Positions 42,485 through 53,160 of a stretch of DNA of 64,000 nt are shown piece by piece. The stretch covers positions 25,713-89,712 of the forward strand of contig JAUIMM010002553.1 in the NCBI GenBank assembly GCA_031769625.1, read 5' to 3'. Both the position numbers and the translations under genes were made by a program. The stretch comes from Taudactylus pleione. Its lineage: Eukaryota; Chordata; Amphibia; Anura; Myobatrachidae. The notes under the pieces are model-generated. The model worked only from the letters and a program-made list of their open reading frames with translations, searched no databases and was not told the DNA's origin. The number at the start of each line of letters is the position of its first letter. Positions within the stretch are counted from its first letter, which is position 1.

Positions 42485-43335
42485 GGAAAAGTAAAACACA
42501 TTGCTCCCAAATAGAAGACATAACATTGCTCCCCCACAGGGGTACATAACATTGCTGCCCCACAGAGATACAGAACATTGCTCCCCCACAGAGATACATA
42601 ACATTACTCCCCCACAGAGATATATAACATTGCTCCCCACAGAGAAAAATAACATTGCTCCCCTGCAGAGATACATAACATTGCTCCCCCACAGAGATAC
42701 GTAACATTGCTCCCACACAGAGATAAATAACATTGCTCCCCCGCAGAGATAGATAACATTTCTCCCCCGCAGAGATACATAACATTGCTCCCACACAGAG
42801 ATAAATAACATTGCTCCCCCGCAGGGATACATAACATTGCTCCACCACAGGGATACAGAACATTGCTCCCCCACAGAGATACATAACATTGCTCCCCCAC
42901 AGGGATACATAACATTGCTCCCCCGCAGAGATACATAACATTGCTCCCCCACAGAGATACATAACATTGCTCCCCCGCAGAGATAAATAACATTGCTCCC
43001 CCGCAGAGATACATAACATTACTCCCCCGCAGAGATACATAACATTGCTCCCCCGCAGATACATAACATTGCTCCCCCACAGAGATAAATAACATTGCTC
43101 CCCCGCAGAGATATATAACATTGCTCCCCCGCAGATATATAACATTGCTCCCCCACAGAGATACATAACACTGCTCCCCCGCAGAGATAAATAACATTGC
43201 TCCCCCACAGAGATACATAACATTGCTCCCCCACAGAGATACATAACATTGCTCCCCCACAGATACATAACATTGCTCCCCCACAGAGATAAATAACATT
43301 GCTCCCCCACAGAGATAAATAACATTGCTCCCCCA
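42485..43335 (-). repeat. ~26-bp minisatellite (CATAACATTGCTCCCCCACAGAGATA)
   Basis: More than 30 units of AACATTGCTCCCCCACAGAG-ATACAT with 22-bp short variants and A/G changes in CCCCC(A/G)CAG. The several hundred-codon minus-strand frames (repeated Cys, Met, Leu, Gly) are repeat artefacts. Confidence 0.92.
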
Positions 43336-43379
43336 TAGAGGAAAACTCACACACAGAAAAAGGCACGTGTCCCCAGTCA

Positions 43380-43925
43380 GCCAGCACCCACTTCTGTGTC
43401 CCCAGACAGCTTTCCACCCCTTCTGTATCCAGTCTGCTCCCACTTCTGTGTAGCCAACCAGCACCCCCTTCTGTATCCAGCCAGGCCCCACTTCTGTGTC
43501 ACTAGCTAGCCTGCTCCCCCTTCTGTGTCCCCAGAGAGCCGGCCTGTCCTCTTCTGTCCCCAGAGAGCCAGCCTGCCCCCTTCTGTCCCCAAAGAGCCAG
43601 CCTGTCCCTTTCCGTCCCCAGAGAGCCAGTGTGTCCCCTTCTGTGTCCCCAGAGAGCCAGCCTGTCCCCTTCTGTGTCCCCAGCCAGCACCCCCTTCTGT
43701 GTCCCCAGCCAGGCAGCTCCCCCTTTTGTGTCCCCAGAGAGCCTGCCTGCCCCCACTTCTGTGTCCCCAGCCAGCCTGTCCCCCCTTCTGTTTCCCCAGC
43801 CAGCCAGCACTCCCTTCTGTCTCCCAAGTTAGCCTGCCCCCCTTCTGTATCGAGCCAGCCCCCCACTTCTGTGTCCCCAGCCAGCCAGCCTGTATTCCCT
43901 TCTTTGTCCAGCCCAGCCCCACCTC
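43380..43925 (+). repeat. CCCCTTCTGTGTCCCCAG minisatellite
   Basis: Irregular 18-35-bp units of CCCCCTTCTGTGTCCCCAG plus variable (AG/CC)AGCCAGCCTG. It adjoins the 26-bp array within the same element. Frames here are artefacts. Confidence 0.9.
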
Positions 43926-44506
43926 ACTTACCTTCCTCTTGACGGCTCCTTTCTTCCAGCCTTCCAGCGGCGGCGGCGGGTGGAGGAGTGGGCGGGCAGC
44001 AGGCTCCTCTCAGCGGCGGCGCAGTGTGACGTCACGCTCTGCGCGCGTTGAAAATCTTTTAAGTACTGCGGCGGACGATGGCTGGGGACATGGGCGGGTG
44101 AGTGGGTGGATCCTGCACGGGCATGAAAGTGCGGCTTCTGGTGTCACCCCCTTGGAGCATGACACTCGGTGCGGCCCGCACCCCCGCTCCCTCCTCCTTG
44201 TGACGCCGCTGGCAACCTCCATGACTAATACAAATGCTGGTTGCTATGATGAGAGAGTGATCATTGAGACAGATTGAACACACTGTGAGACCACTTGACT
44301 TCACCATGAGTTGCCTGTTAGTCAGGGTTGTTTTTTAACAATAAGAAAATACAGATAAAAACAGTGCAAAAGAATAAATAAGAAATGAGCAGCCTGTGTC
44401 TGAATCACACACTTCCCTTTTTTTAAAACTTCATACAGAAGTGTCCACATACATCTATCCTCCGTGCGCTACAAGTCGCGTTACACATGACACGTGAGCG
44501 CCGTCT

Positions 44507-44741
44507 GACTTGGTAGCACTGAGCGTCTTTTACATCTGCATGCAAAATGATACATACCAGTGTTACAGCCGCTGACACTGTAACGTAGCAATTCACATGC
44601 AGATGCACCCGCAGTTGCACACAGAATATAGGCATGCTGCATATCATTTGAATCATCAGAAGCTGCTGGTGCATCATATTTGCATCGCTGTGCGAATAAG
44701 ACGCATTTGAAGGGAAAAAGACGCTTAGCGCTACCAAGTCA
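44507..44741. mobile_element. 235-bp MITE (GACTTGGTAGCACTGAGCG)
   Basis: The left end GACTTGGTAGCACTGAGCGT-CTTTT and right end AAAAAGACGCTTAGCGCTAC-CAAGTC are inverted. Internal GTGTTACAGCCGCTGACACTG and TGCATGCTGC palindromes are present. Confidence 0.78.
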
Positions 44742-45107
44742 CTCCATGGCATGGCACAACTAGAAGGGCTGTTTAACGCGCAAGGAGGCTAGATGTATGA
44801 GGACACGGCTGTACCAAAAATATTTGTCCAGACTGGAAACTACTTCTTTTGTATTAATTTTCATGAACCTCAAAAAAGACACTTTAAATCAAAATGCATG
44901 AAAGACAAACATAGTATAGATTGTTTTTATACATGGGAAACCACCAAAGTGCAAAAAATTGGTGTAAAAGTGTTGCAATAAGCCCTCTGACCAATACTCC
45001 AGAATCACCAGGGACAGACTTATAGAACCAGGATGCTTGTAGGCATATCAAAGATCACACCCGGACCCTTTAATATTCCTCACTTATTCATATGGAATGG
45101 AATGGAT
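44742..45107. other. Unassigned interval
   Basis: A 62-codon + strand frame (44793-44981) has no recognised motif. No other signal. Confidence 0.3.
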
Positions 45108-45110
45108 ATA

Positions 45111-45710
45111 GGAGCCCATTCAGACCTGCTCGCAAGATTCGGTCGCTCGCTGGCGAAAAGGGGCCGGATATTCAAATTCCTCAATCACACTGCGTGGTGT
45201 AAGGACGCCCTCTATATCTTAGCGAGCTACGGTACTGAGCGCTCGCTAGTGTAAAAAGATGCCCCCTTTCCCCTCGCAACACACGTCATCTCCTGGATTT
45301 GTTTGATTAATCTGTAACATCGAGAGCCATCGGAGCTACTCGCAGCCATTGAGGTTGCCTTTCCCCGCCACAAGCACTATGATCAGTGCTGGCTGAAATA
45401 CATGCAGGTGACGTGTACAATGACGCTACTTTATTAATTATGCACGCCCATTAAAACGGCGTTTTGTCAGCCTGACATGCCTGCGTCCGCAACACCACTC
45501 CCCCATTTACAAGCACCTTCCCCTGTTACCACCCACAAACGGCACTATCTGTCACTCAAAGTAGCGACCTGATAGTGGCTTACGAGCAACCAAAATCTGA
45601 TCGCAAAGACTGGCTTGTGCACGCGCACTGCAAATTATATGCATGCGCAGATGGGCGAAATCGCTCAGAGCGAGCGAGCACGACTTAGCGAGCAGGTCTG
45701 AATCAGGTCC
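45111..45710. mobile_element. 600-bp MITE, 'CTGATTCAG' family, ATA duplication
   Basis: The termini GGAGCCCATTCAGACCTGCT and AGCAGGTCTGAATCAGGTCC are flanked by ATA (45108-45110 and 45711-45713). The interior is rich in CGAGCGAGC-type palindromes like 2868-3369. Confidence 0.82.
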
Positions 45711-45713
45711 ATA

Positions 45714-46110
45714 GTGTCATTCCAGTTTTTAAAAAAATGAATACATCACTTCTATAACATCCTTATTACAGACAAGCCTCCTACCAGAAAACAATTTACA
45801 TGGAGCATTTAGTAAGATCCACTCCTAGAAACCCATCAACAGAGTCTGTCCACCGTTACTAGGTAATGCAATAGACTGGTAGGTGCTGTTTGAAGAGGTG
45901 GTGATTAGACCCGCTGACGCGTTTTCGAATTCCTCTTTCTTAAATTCCTCTACAAATTTTTTGTTTACTTCGGTAGTTTTTGACGTATAAAAACAATCTA
46001 CACAGTGTTTGTTTTCTTTTCATGAATTTTGATTTAAGTTGTCACAGAGTTGTTGTTTTTTACCAATTACCAAAAACTGTCAATTCTTCTCTTCCATCTT
46101 TTCCATAGTC
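45714..46110. other. Unassigned AT-rich interval
   Basis: CTGACGCGTTTTCGAATTCC at about 45915 recalls the GAAACGCG motif. No gene. Confidence 0.35.
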
Positions 46111-46113
46111 TTA

Positions 46114-46287
46114 GAGATATATTTACTAAAGTTGAGTTTTTAGAAGTGGAGATTTTGCCCATAGCAACCAATCAGATTCTACTTAACATTTAACTAGCAA
46201 CTTCTAGAAGATAATAGCTAGAATATGATTGGTTGCTATGGGCAACAACTCCACTTCTAAAAACTCTCACTTTAGTAAATATACCCC
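46114..46287. mobile_element. 174-bp MITE, TTA duplication
   Basis: GAGATATATTTACTAAAGTT and the right end CACTTTAGTAAATATACCCC form ~60-bp inverted arms (through TTGCCCATAGCAACCAATCA / TGGTTGCTATGGGCAA). TTA flanks both sides (46111-46113 and 46288-46290), as in PIF/Harbinger. Confidence 0.87.
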
Positions 46288-46844
46288 TTAGTGTTCTGGT
46301 CTATATGGCACATGGACAAAACAAGCTTCAGAACGTAATTCACAGAGGATTGCCCTACCATCGGTACTATCTGGGGACTTTGCCTTTGCTCAGGATTTCC
46401 CTAAGAGTGGTGAGACTATATGGATGCAAATCATACTAACACACTGGCTCTGATAATCAAGTTTCTATACCACTAGTGGATTTCCACAGGATCCTTTGAA
46501 AGACATTTTTCAAGCGACTAAAATTTGCCAGACATCAGTGATATATCTCTATGAGAATATGTTGATATAGGATACTAGTTATACTGTATCTTTTATATTA
46601 ATTTTATTGATGTATTTATATGTAATGTTATATACAGTATGCATTAAATTTATTATCAATTAATCCAGCGTTCCCTTGGGTGTATGTATACATATATATG
46701 TACTCATTTGGTTTATGTTGATCTTAATTGAGTAGTGTTTCCAGCACTACTATTGGGAGCTGCTATATAGATAACAATTGTTTATTATTGTATTTTATTG
46801 GTTGCGCCAAATTTTTATACTTAGGTATTATATATATTTTTTCT
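46288..46844. other. Unassigned AT-rich interval
   Basis: No gene or named repeat seen. Confidence 0.3.
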
Positions 46845-47640
46845 TTCTTCAGACTTTATTGCCTACGGAAGTTTTCATTTCATAACATTCATCGGAACAA
46901 TTAATTCACCCCAAGAGTGCATTGAAAGTTTGTCACTCTGGGTTAGACAAAAATAAACCAGGAACTTTGAAAACAGGAACAAAAAATATAGATATCCCCC
47001 CCCCCCCACCAGTAGAAACAAAGCTATACAGACAAAAATGACAGTGATGTACAGATTAGCCTTTGACCTTAAGAAACGTTAGCTACTTCATGTATTGAAT
47101 GGCATTATAGCATAAATACAGCAATTATTTTGCTCAAAAGAAAGCTGTCAACACATTAATTGTACTGTTGAAAATGCTAACAACAACCAGGCAGGCCCAC
47201 ACAAGTACCTCATACTGTACAACAAGGTCACATTCAAAATGCAAAACATGGTGAATAGAATATTGTAACAAAAAAAATAAAATAAATTTATAAGCAAAGG
47301 ACATCTTGTAATTTTTACAGAGGCAAGCACATATTAACATGTTCGTTATCTGACAGAACTGAGGAATACAGGATATATTTCATCAAACTGTTGCATAAAT
47401 ACGAGTATGTATACTTATACAACAAGAACTGTGGCAAATGGCGTTATACTGGAGTACAGATTTTTAGAATAATAGTCTCAAAAGTAATTGGGTATAGAGA
47501 CATTGCCATACAACAGGTTCCGATCTAAGCCAGCTTCAAAATCTTTCTATATGTCACTAACTGGGTAGTGACAGAACTTTTATACAGTTGGTAATAGAGC
47601 AGGTAGGGTCCTTGCGAATAAGTTAAAAGCTTATCATGCT
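46845..47640 (-). pseudogene. Possible retrocopied mRNA 3' UTR
   Basis: On the minus strand the segment ends GGCAATAAAGTCTGAAGAAA then GAAAAAATATAT: an AATAAA signal about 12 nt before an A-rich tail. Upstream lies ~750 bp of T-rich sequence resembling a vertebrate 3' UTR. No coding portion is recognised to its right, where a hAT-like end begins at about 47661. This is inference; the source gene is unknown. Confidence 0.35.
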
Positions 47641-47660
47641 AAAAACATGACCAATCATCT

Positions 47661-47830
47661 TCAGTGGCGGCTCTAGAGGTGGAGCTGCAGAATAGTCCAA
47701 AATTTAAATAGGGGAGCCACACCAACTGCCACCCCAAACTCTGCCAAACCTTGCTGGCCGGGACTCAGTGGCAGTTGGTGTGGCTCCCCTATTTGAATTT
47801 TGGACGCATAGCACACAGTCACTGTGGAAG
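47661..47830. mobile_element. hAT-like terminus with 36-bp-arm hairpin
   Basis: It begins CAGTGGCGGCTCTAGAGG, a common hAT-type end. Arms 47697-47732 and 47768-47803 (GGGGAGCCACACCAACTGCC / GGCAGTTGGTGTGGCTCCCC) pair with about one mismatch over 36 bp. No right terminus found. Confidence 0.55.
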
Positions 47831-49970
47831 GACTTTCCGAACTCCCTGTATATTATGTCAAATATTAGGCAGAACTGTATATCCGGAAAGATAGTTCAAC
47901 CATCATATATATTTCCAATCATTCTTTATTAAGGATCTGACATGTGTTGTACCCCCAAGTTTGTTCCCAAATAGGGGTCCCCCAATATTTTTTGTTTTTT
48001 TTATGTATGTACACATAGATATACTGCAGCCCCATTCCATATAATAGGCAAGTATAGTGAACTTTGACTGACCTTGCTCTCCCTGAACCCCACTGAGCAT
48101 GTGTAGACAGGGAGGTAGAAAGTGCCCCTTGGTCAGCGATCCATTAAAGGAGGGAAAATCCTGCCCCATTGATTGGTAGCCTGGGTGTCCAGGCAGAGAT
48201 CCCTGTAGGCGGCCTGTTGCTGGGTCCCCTCTGTCCACTCATAGATGCCGGACTGACAGGGAGGAGAGTGAGGGAAAGCTTATATAATACCTTTCTCAGG
48301 GCTGTCAGTGCTGAGTCTGGGGAAGAATTTCTGTAGAAAGAGTCTGGGGAGAATTTCTGAAGAATGATTGTCTGTGAGGAATCTGGGAGGAATTTCTGGA
48401 AAAGGAGTCAGGGAGGATTTGTCTGTGGAGTGCCCCTGGATTTATAAAATAGGGGAGCAGTAACCCCTCTCCTTTACCCTGGATTACAAATACTGCACCT
48501 GGTGCTGTCTGTAAAGAATCAGTGGACTGCCCTTGGAGCTGTAAAAATAATGATGCTATAACTTTAATGTAGCCCTGGATTACAATTACCAGACTTCATA
48601 TTAGCCCGGAAGGCTACCTATCCAATCTGCCAGGAGAGGTGCTCTGATGCTGGATGTGAGTCCTTGGAGGAAGCTTGCCTGGGGATTTGCATAGAGCACC
48701 CTGCTTTGGAAGAAGCCCCCTCTGAATAAAGGACTGCCTCCCTAAGTGCCTGTTATCAGGAGTCACTGCATACGGTAGTCTGCGCATGCTGGGAGAGAAG
48801 AAGAGCTGCCTGGGAAGGAGGTCTAATCGCTCCATCGTCGCAGATGAAGCCCCAGCTGAGGAAAAGGTCCCGCCAGTGACGGAAACCCTGCTAGCACCCG
48901 CACGGGCAGAAGAAAAGACAGCCCCAGAGGAAGAGTGCTTCAGGACCCCTCCTGTAGCTGTGCGTGTTTGCTGGACAGAGCCCCTGTAGAAAGGGATTTT
49001 GCACCTGTTGCTCCTTGTAAAATACCTGCCGGAGGTCTGCAGCTGGGAGCTCTGGTGCGGTGCTGTCCATCCCAGAGTTGCCCTGGACATCGGAGGAAGC
49101 TGAATAGCCACTGCCAGGGGCGAGATCATACCAGAATCTCCCTATACTCTGTCCCTCCACAGCTCCTATCTTCCCTCCATTAGGGCCCTGCCCCTCTGTA
49201 CACCTATCCTATCTGGGTCCCCTGGGTCTATTGCATTATCCTTTACCTTGTGGCTAAACATGATTAGACTGGGAGACTAGGTTTTGTGTAAAAGCTGCGA
49301 CCGGGAGTTAGTCTCCCACACAACTGGGTATAGAAAGGGGTCATAGTGTTTTAAATTAGGTAAAGTGTGTGTAATGTTGAAATAGGGGGGAAGTAAAAGA
49401 TAGGTCACCCCCTCTTTTCCCCAAGTATTGTATTGGTGGTCATTTTCTTTCCTGTTAACCTCTGGCTCATGTCCAGGAGGGGACGTGCCTTTTGGGTGTC
49501 GGCTCATGTCCGATGCCACTGTGGGTGATGTACAAAGTATTTTATGTCTAGCTTTAAAGTAAATGTAATGCCATGTGATATGTATTTGGCTCTGTTTACT
49601 GTTTGACTCATGTGTTAGCTAAAGTGGTTGATAGTGGTCCTCCGTGGCCCTTTATCTGTTATAGCACTCTGTAAAGCTGTTCACTGCTCACTGTGTTATT
49701 ATGGTAAATGCTGACTAATATTTTGCTTGTATGAAATGTTTAAATCTTTACTGATATTGGGGTTAATGTAAATTGTCTTATACACTGCTTGACCCGGTAT
49801 CCATTTCAAAGTCCATTCATGCTGATGTAATTTATATTACTTGTGCCGTCATCTCATTAGCAAAAGGTGCATGCTTACTGTGAATCTGTTGCTTTGGCAA
49901 TTCCCATGATGTAATGTACATTACTTGTTTATTTAGCCCTGTGTAACCCCGGCTGGCAATTCTGGTAGTA
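47831..49970. other. Unassigned interval
   Basis: A 171-codon minus-strand frame (48614-49129) and a 67-codon + frame (48786-48989) overlap in a GC-moderate stretch; neither shows a domain I can name. AAAGCTTATATAATACC (48277) looks like a TATA box, CTGAATAAAGG (48721) is a possible poly(A) signal, and GAATTTCTG repeats lie between. The segment may be part of an LTR or a non-coding exon, but this is not supported enough to call. Confidence 0.3.
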
Positions 49971-49974
49971 AAAG

Positions 49975-50575
49975 TTGCTTTATTGTGCTTGGGCCATTTA
50001 CTCTGCGTGAACTGTTAGCCGTTACAGCTGGAGAACTACAAGTACCAGCCTAACTTGCATGTGCTTTATTGGACTTGGGCCATTTACTCTGCATGAACTG
50101 TTAGCCGTTACAGCTGAAGAACTACAAATACCAGCCTAATTTGCAGTTGCTTATTGTACTTGGGCCATTTACTCTGCATGAACTGTTAGCCATTACAGCT
50201 GGAGAACTACAAGTGCCAGTTTAACCTGCGTGTGCAATATTGAGCTTGGGCCATTTACTCTGCGTGAACCGTGAGCCGTTACAGCGGGAGAACTACTAGT
50301 ACCAGCCTAAATTGCATGTGCTTTATTGTACTTGGGCCATTTACTCTGTATGAACTGTTAGCTGTTACAGCTGGAGAACTACAAATACCAGCCTAATTTG
50401 CAGTTGCTTTATTGTGCTTGGGCCATTTACTCTGTGTGAACTGTTAGCCGTTACAGCCAGAGAACTACAAGTACCAGCCTAACTTGCAGTTGCTTTATTG
50501 AGCTTGGGCCATTTACTCTGCATGAACTGTTAGCCATTACAACTGGAGAACTACAAGTGCAAGCTTGGCCTGCAT
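49975..50575 (+). repeat. ~85-bp tandem repeat, about 7 copies
   Basis: Units contain TTGGGCCATTTACTCTGCAT, GAACTGTTAGCCGTTACAGC and TGGAGAACTACAAGTACCAG. GAACTGTTAGCC recurs at about 50010, 50094, 50178, 50264, 50350, 50438 and 50523. Copies are moderately diverged. Confidence 0.9.
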
Positions 50576-50765
50576 GTGTTTTTTTCCCCACGTTATTCCT
50601 CAGCAAAAAGGGAGCGTTAACACAGACTGTATTTTTAAACTATAGGCTGCTGGTGCACTACTGATATAAGCCTAACCTGCATGTGTTTTTCCCACGTTAT
50701 TCTCAGCAAAAAGGGAGCGTTAACACAGACTGTATTTCACAGCTATAGACTGCCGGAGCACCATT
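50576..50765 (+). repeat. ~100-bp duplication
   Basis: GCATGTGTTTTTT..CCACGTTATTC and CAGCAAAAAGGGAGCGTTAA-CACAGACTGTATTT occur twice in tandem, directly after the 85-bp array. Confidence 0.85.
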
Positions 50766-51285
50766 GATTCAAGCTAGACCAGCAAGTTTCATATTTAGGT
50801 CTCTCATTTGTTTTTTTTGGTAAAGTTCTGCAGGAATTGTGGCTCTTGTTGGTTTCACATGCTTGCCAGCTGGGGTCACCGGTAGATGACGGGGAGGTAA
50901 TAAATAAATACCTTGTCATTGAATAGTGTAATTAATTTCATTCCATCTGTAAATGGTAAATATCTCCTGTCATTTGTTCTTAAATATTAACAAATAATAA
51001 AATTGCGTTGCACCTTCCCTCCTGACTGGTCATTGTGTCTGCAAAAGGCGAATTCAGGCTTGCCTCTCTGTCACGGTGTGTCCTATCTGAACATGGGGAA
51101 ATCGGCCTCCGAAGCAATCCGAATACACCTGAACCTGGTGCTAGTGGTGCAGCACTGTACAAACCAGTCAGTACATCACACATGCATACACACACATATT
51201 ATGAGTGAGAGAAGAACTTGTTACTATCATTTGCAAGCATTTCAATGGGGTATCTTATGGGAGATCCTTACCAACTGAAATGTTA
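50766..51285. other. Unassigned interval
   Basis: No convincing gene; 71- and 91-codon frames on opposite strands overlap and have no recognisable domain. Confidence 0.3.
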
Positions 51286-51530
51286 GAGACCCAAATCATC
51301 TCATCTCAAAAACTGGAAAGTATCCAGCAGACTGCAAGAATTATAGACCTACAGCTTTACTGATTGCTGATAGTAAAATGCATGTCAAACTGATCGCTAA
51401 TCGCATTAGCCTTTTCATTGCCCAGCTTATATATTCTAATCGGATGGCTTTGTGTCATATAGACAGGCTAATGACACCAATACAATTTTTCAACAATTTG
51501 CAAACAAAATTACAGCTAAAGATCTAGGAT
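51286..51530 (+). pseudogene. L1-like LINE reverse transcriptase fragment
   Basis: The + strand reads KTGKYPADCKNYRPTALLIA then DSKMHVKLIANRISLFI. This matches the RT block NYRPISLLN...K-ILANRL of L1-clade LINEs, which copy RNA back into DNA by target-primed reverse transcription. The fragment is ~80 codons with a stop at each end, truncated on both sides. Confidence 0.75.
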
Positions 51531-51806
51531 AGTGTCACATGCTATGCATTGCAATGATTGAACTAAAGAGGATATTCAGATGGTAGCACTACCTGTGTTT
51601 CGTAATCTTTCAAAGAGCAGATACAAAGCTTCATAAAGCTTCAAATAATGTGGACAAAACACAAACAATTCATACTCATACTATAGTCTAATCAACAAAT
51701 TAAATGGTTTGCACTTTGCACACATTTGTGACCGTACTTAACCAGTCATGTGGAGCTTTGTATCAATATTCCAATTTTAACCTTAAACTGAAGTAATGAT
51801 CTCATG
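51531..51806. other. Unassigned interval
   Basis: Likely decayed LINE continuation; no clear frame. Confidence 0.3.
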
Positions 51807-52023
51807 GGGCCAAATGTAATAGGGTAAGAGTTTAGAAAATGTGATAGTTGTATCTTCAAAATGGAAAAAAACCCATCTGGATGAGAGTTTAAATCTTGAG
51901 AGTTTTTTGAGTCTGAAAAACATGCGAGTTTGCCTGTTCTCGGACTCTATTACATTGGCCCGAGTTTAAAAGTGCGAGAAAACTCTCACATTTTCTAAAC
52001 TCTCACCCTATTACATTTGGCCC
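51807..52023. mobile_element. 217-bp MITE (GGGCCAAATGTAATAGGG)
   Basis: The termini GGGCCAAATGTAATAGGGTA and CCCTATTACATTTGGCCC form ~40-bp inverted arms (AAGAGTTTAGAAAATGTGA / TCACATTTTCTAAACTCTC). ATG flanks both sides (51804-51806 and 52024-52026). Confidence 0.85.
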
Positions 52024-52555
52024 ATGACATCTGGATTACGTACTTTCCTGATCACAAGTCAAATGCTTATGTTAAAACCAGTTCTTCAGGTGTACTGTAG
52101 CTTCCTGGGATATGGATTAGGTTCAAGAAAGCCTCAGAGCTTGTTTTCCTGATGCCAGGAATCCTTACACCAATGCATTTTAATATGTCTTTTTCAAGGT
52201 GGCTTGCAAATGTGAATTATATAAAATCATATCTGGAATAATTTTATTGCGATTCTCTAACAACCTTTTTTAGTACCCAAACCCCCTGACCTCTTTCCAT
52301 CTGTCCTCTCCCAGGTGTCCAGCGATGATCTGAGCCTGCGAATAATCCCTGGCATAGTTATTGCTTGCTTGGAAAAGGTGTGTGTCCTCGCCTCACCTGT
52401 TGCTAGTCATGTGAGTGCGGCCTTATGGCCCTGTCTGCCTGCATGCCGGCCGAGCAGCCAGGCTTTCAGGCAGCCTGCCTGGCCCATCTGGCCATCGGCC
52501 CTTCTGGCATTTGCCAGGAGAGCCAGATGGCTAGCCTGGCCTTGCAGGTATCTAA
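52024..52555. other. Unassigned interval, possible 5' extension of LINE fragment
   Basis: A GC-rich palindromic stretch (52400-52540, GCCAGATGGC / GGCCATCTGGC types) precedes the L2-like coding fragment. No gene assigned. Confidence 0.35.
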
Positions 52556-53160
52556 CTGCTTTTCAGCTGTATCCTACCACTACTTTCTCAAGCTCAGTAT
52601 GTCTAAAACCAATCTCATTGTATTCCCCTCTTCCAGGATCTTCTTACCTCCCCACTTCTCTCTATCTATTGACAGTACCACCCTCTCCTCTGTCCCTCAA
52701 GTCCACTGTCTGGGTGTAATACTTGACTCCTCCCTCTCCATAACTTCCCAGATTCAGTCTCACAATCTTGCTGCTTCCACCTTAGCAATATCTCTAGAAT
52801 CAGACCCTTTCTCATCATGGATACCACTAAAACTGTCATATATGCACATATCATTGCCCACCAAGGCTACTGCCACCTCCTTCTCTTTAGCCTGCCTTTC
52901 ACTAAACTATCCCCACTGTAATCTATTCTTAATGCTGTTGCTAATCTCACTAAACTCTCCAGCCGCTCTACCTTGGGATCTCTCCTATAAACACTTCCTC
53001 CCATCCTCTCTGCTCCTCTACAGAACACCACATCCTCTCACACCAGCATCCAAGACCTCCTGTGCTTCTCCTCTACTCTGGAACTCACTCTTACCCCTAT
53101 CAGACTTTCTACCAGCCTAAGACTCATGTCTTCATAAAAACTTATCTGCCCTCCTCATGG
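52556..53160 (+). pseudogene. L2-like LINE reverse transcriptase C-terminal fragment
   Basis: + strand frame: MSKTNLIVFPSS (52600), VHCLGVILDSSLSITSQIQS (52700-52760), which is the LGV-LDS-LS block after the RT palm in L2/CR1-type LINEs. Then come decayed thumb sequence and CASPLLWNSLLPLS (53060-53100), matching the terminal APLLWNSLP block. Internal frame changes are likely. 5'-truncated, as is usual for LINE copies. Confidence 0.78.

Larger units (their letters stand above)
41528..44211. mobile_element. 2,684-bp hAT-type element with two minisatellites
   Basis: The termini CAGAGGCGTCACTAGGG and CCTTGTGACGCCGCTG are flanked by GCAACCTC on both sides (41520-41527 and 44212-44219), an exact 8-bp duplication. 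A GGTGTCACC motif occurs inside both ends. There is no transposase. A hAT-like terminus (CAGGGCCGTTTCTAG, 42371) inside it may mark a nested insertion whose other end I cannot place. Confidence 0.9.

Noticed and set aside
42444..43866. Minus-strand frames of 293 and 420 codons rich in Cys, Met, Gly and Ser
   Set aside because: They are a read-through of the 26-bp and CCCCTTCTGTG minisatellites inside a hAT-type element; no domain.
48614..49129. 171-codon minus-strand frame as a possible host gene
   Set aside because: No recognisable domain, and an overlapping + strand frame of similar plausibility. Length alone is not enough in GC-moderate DNA.
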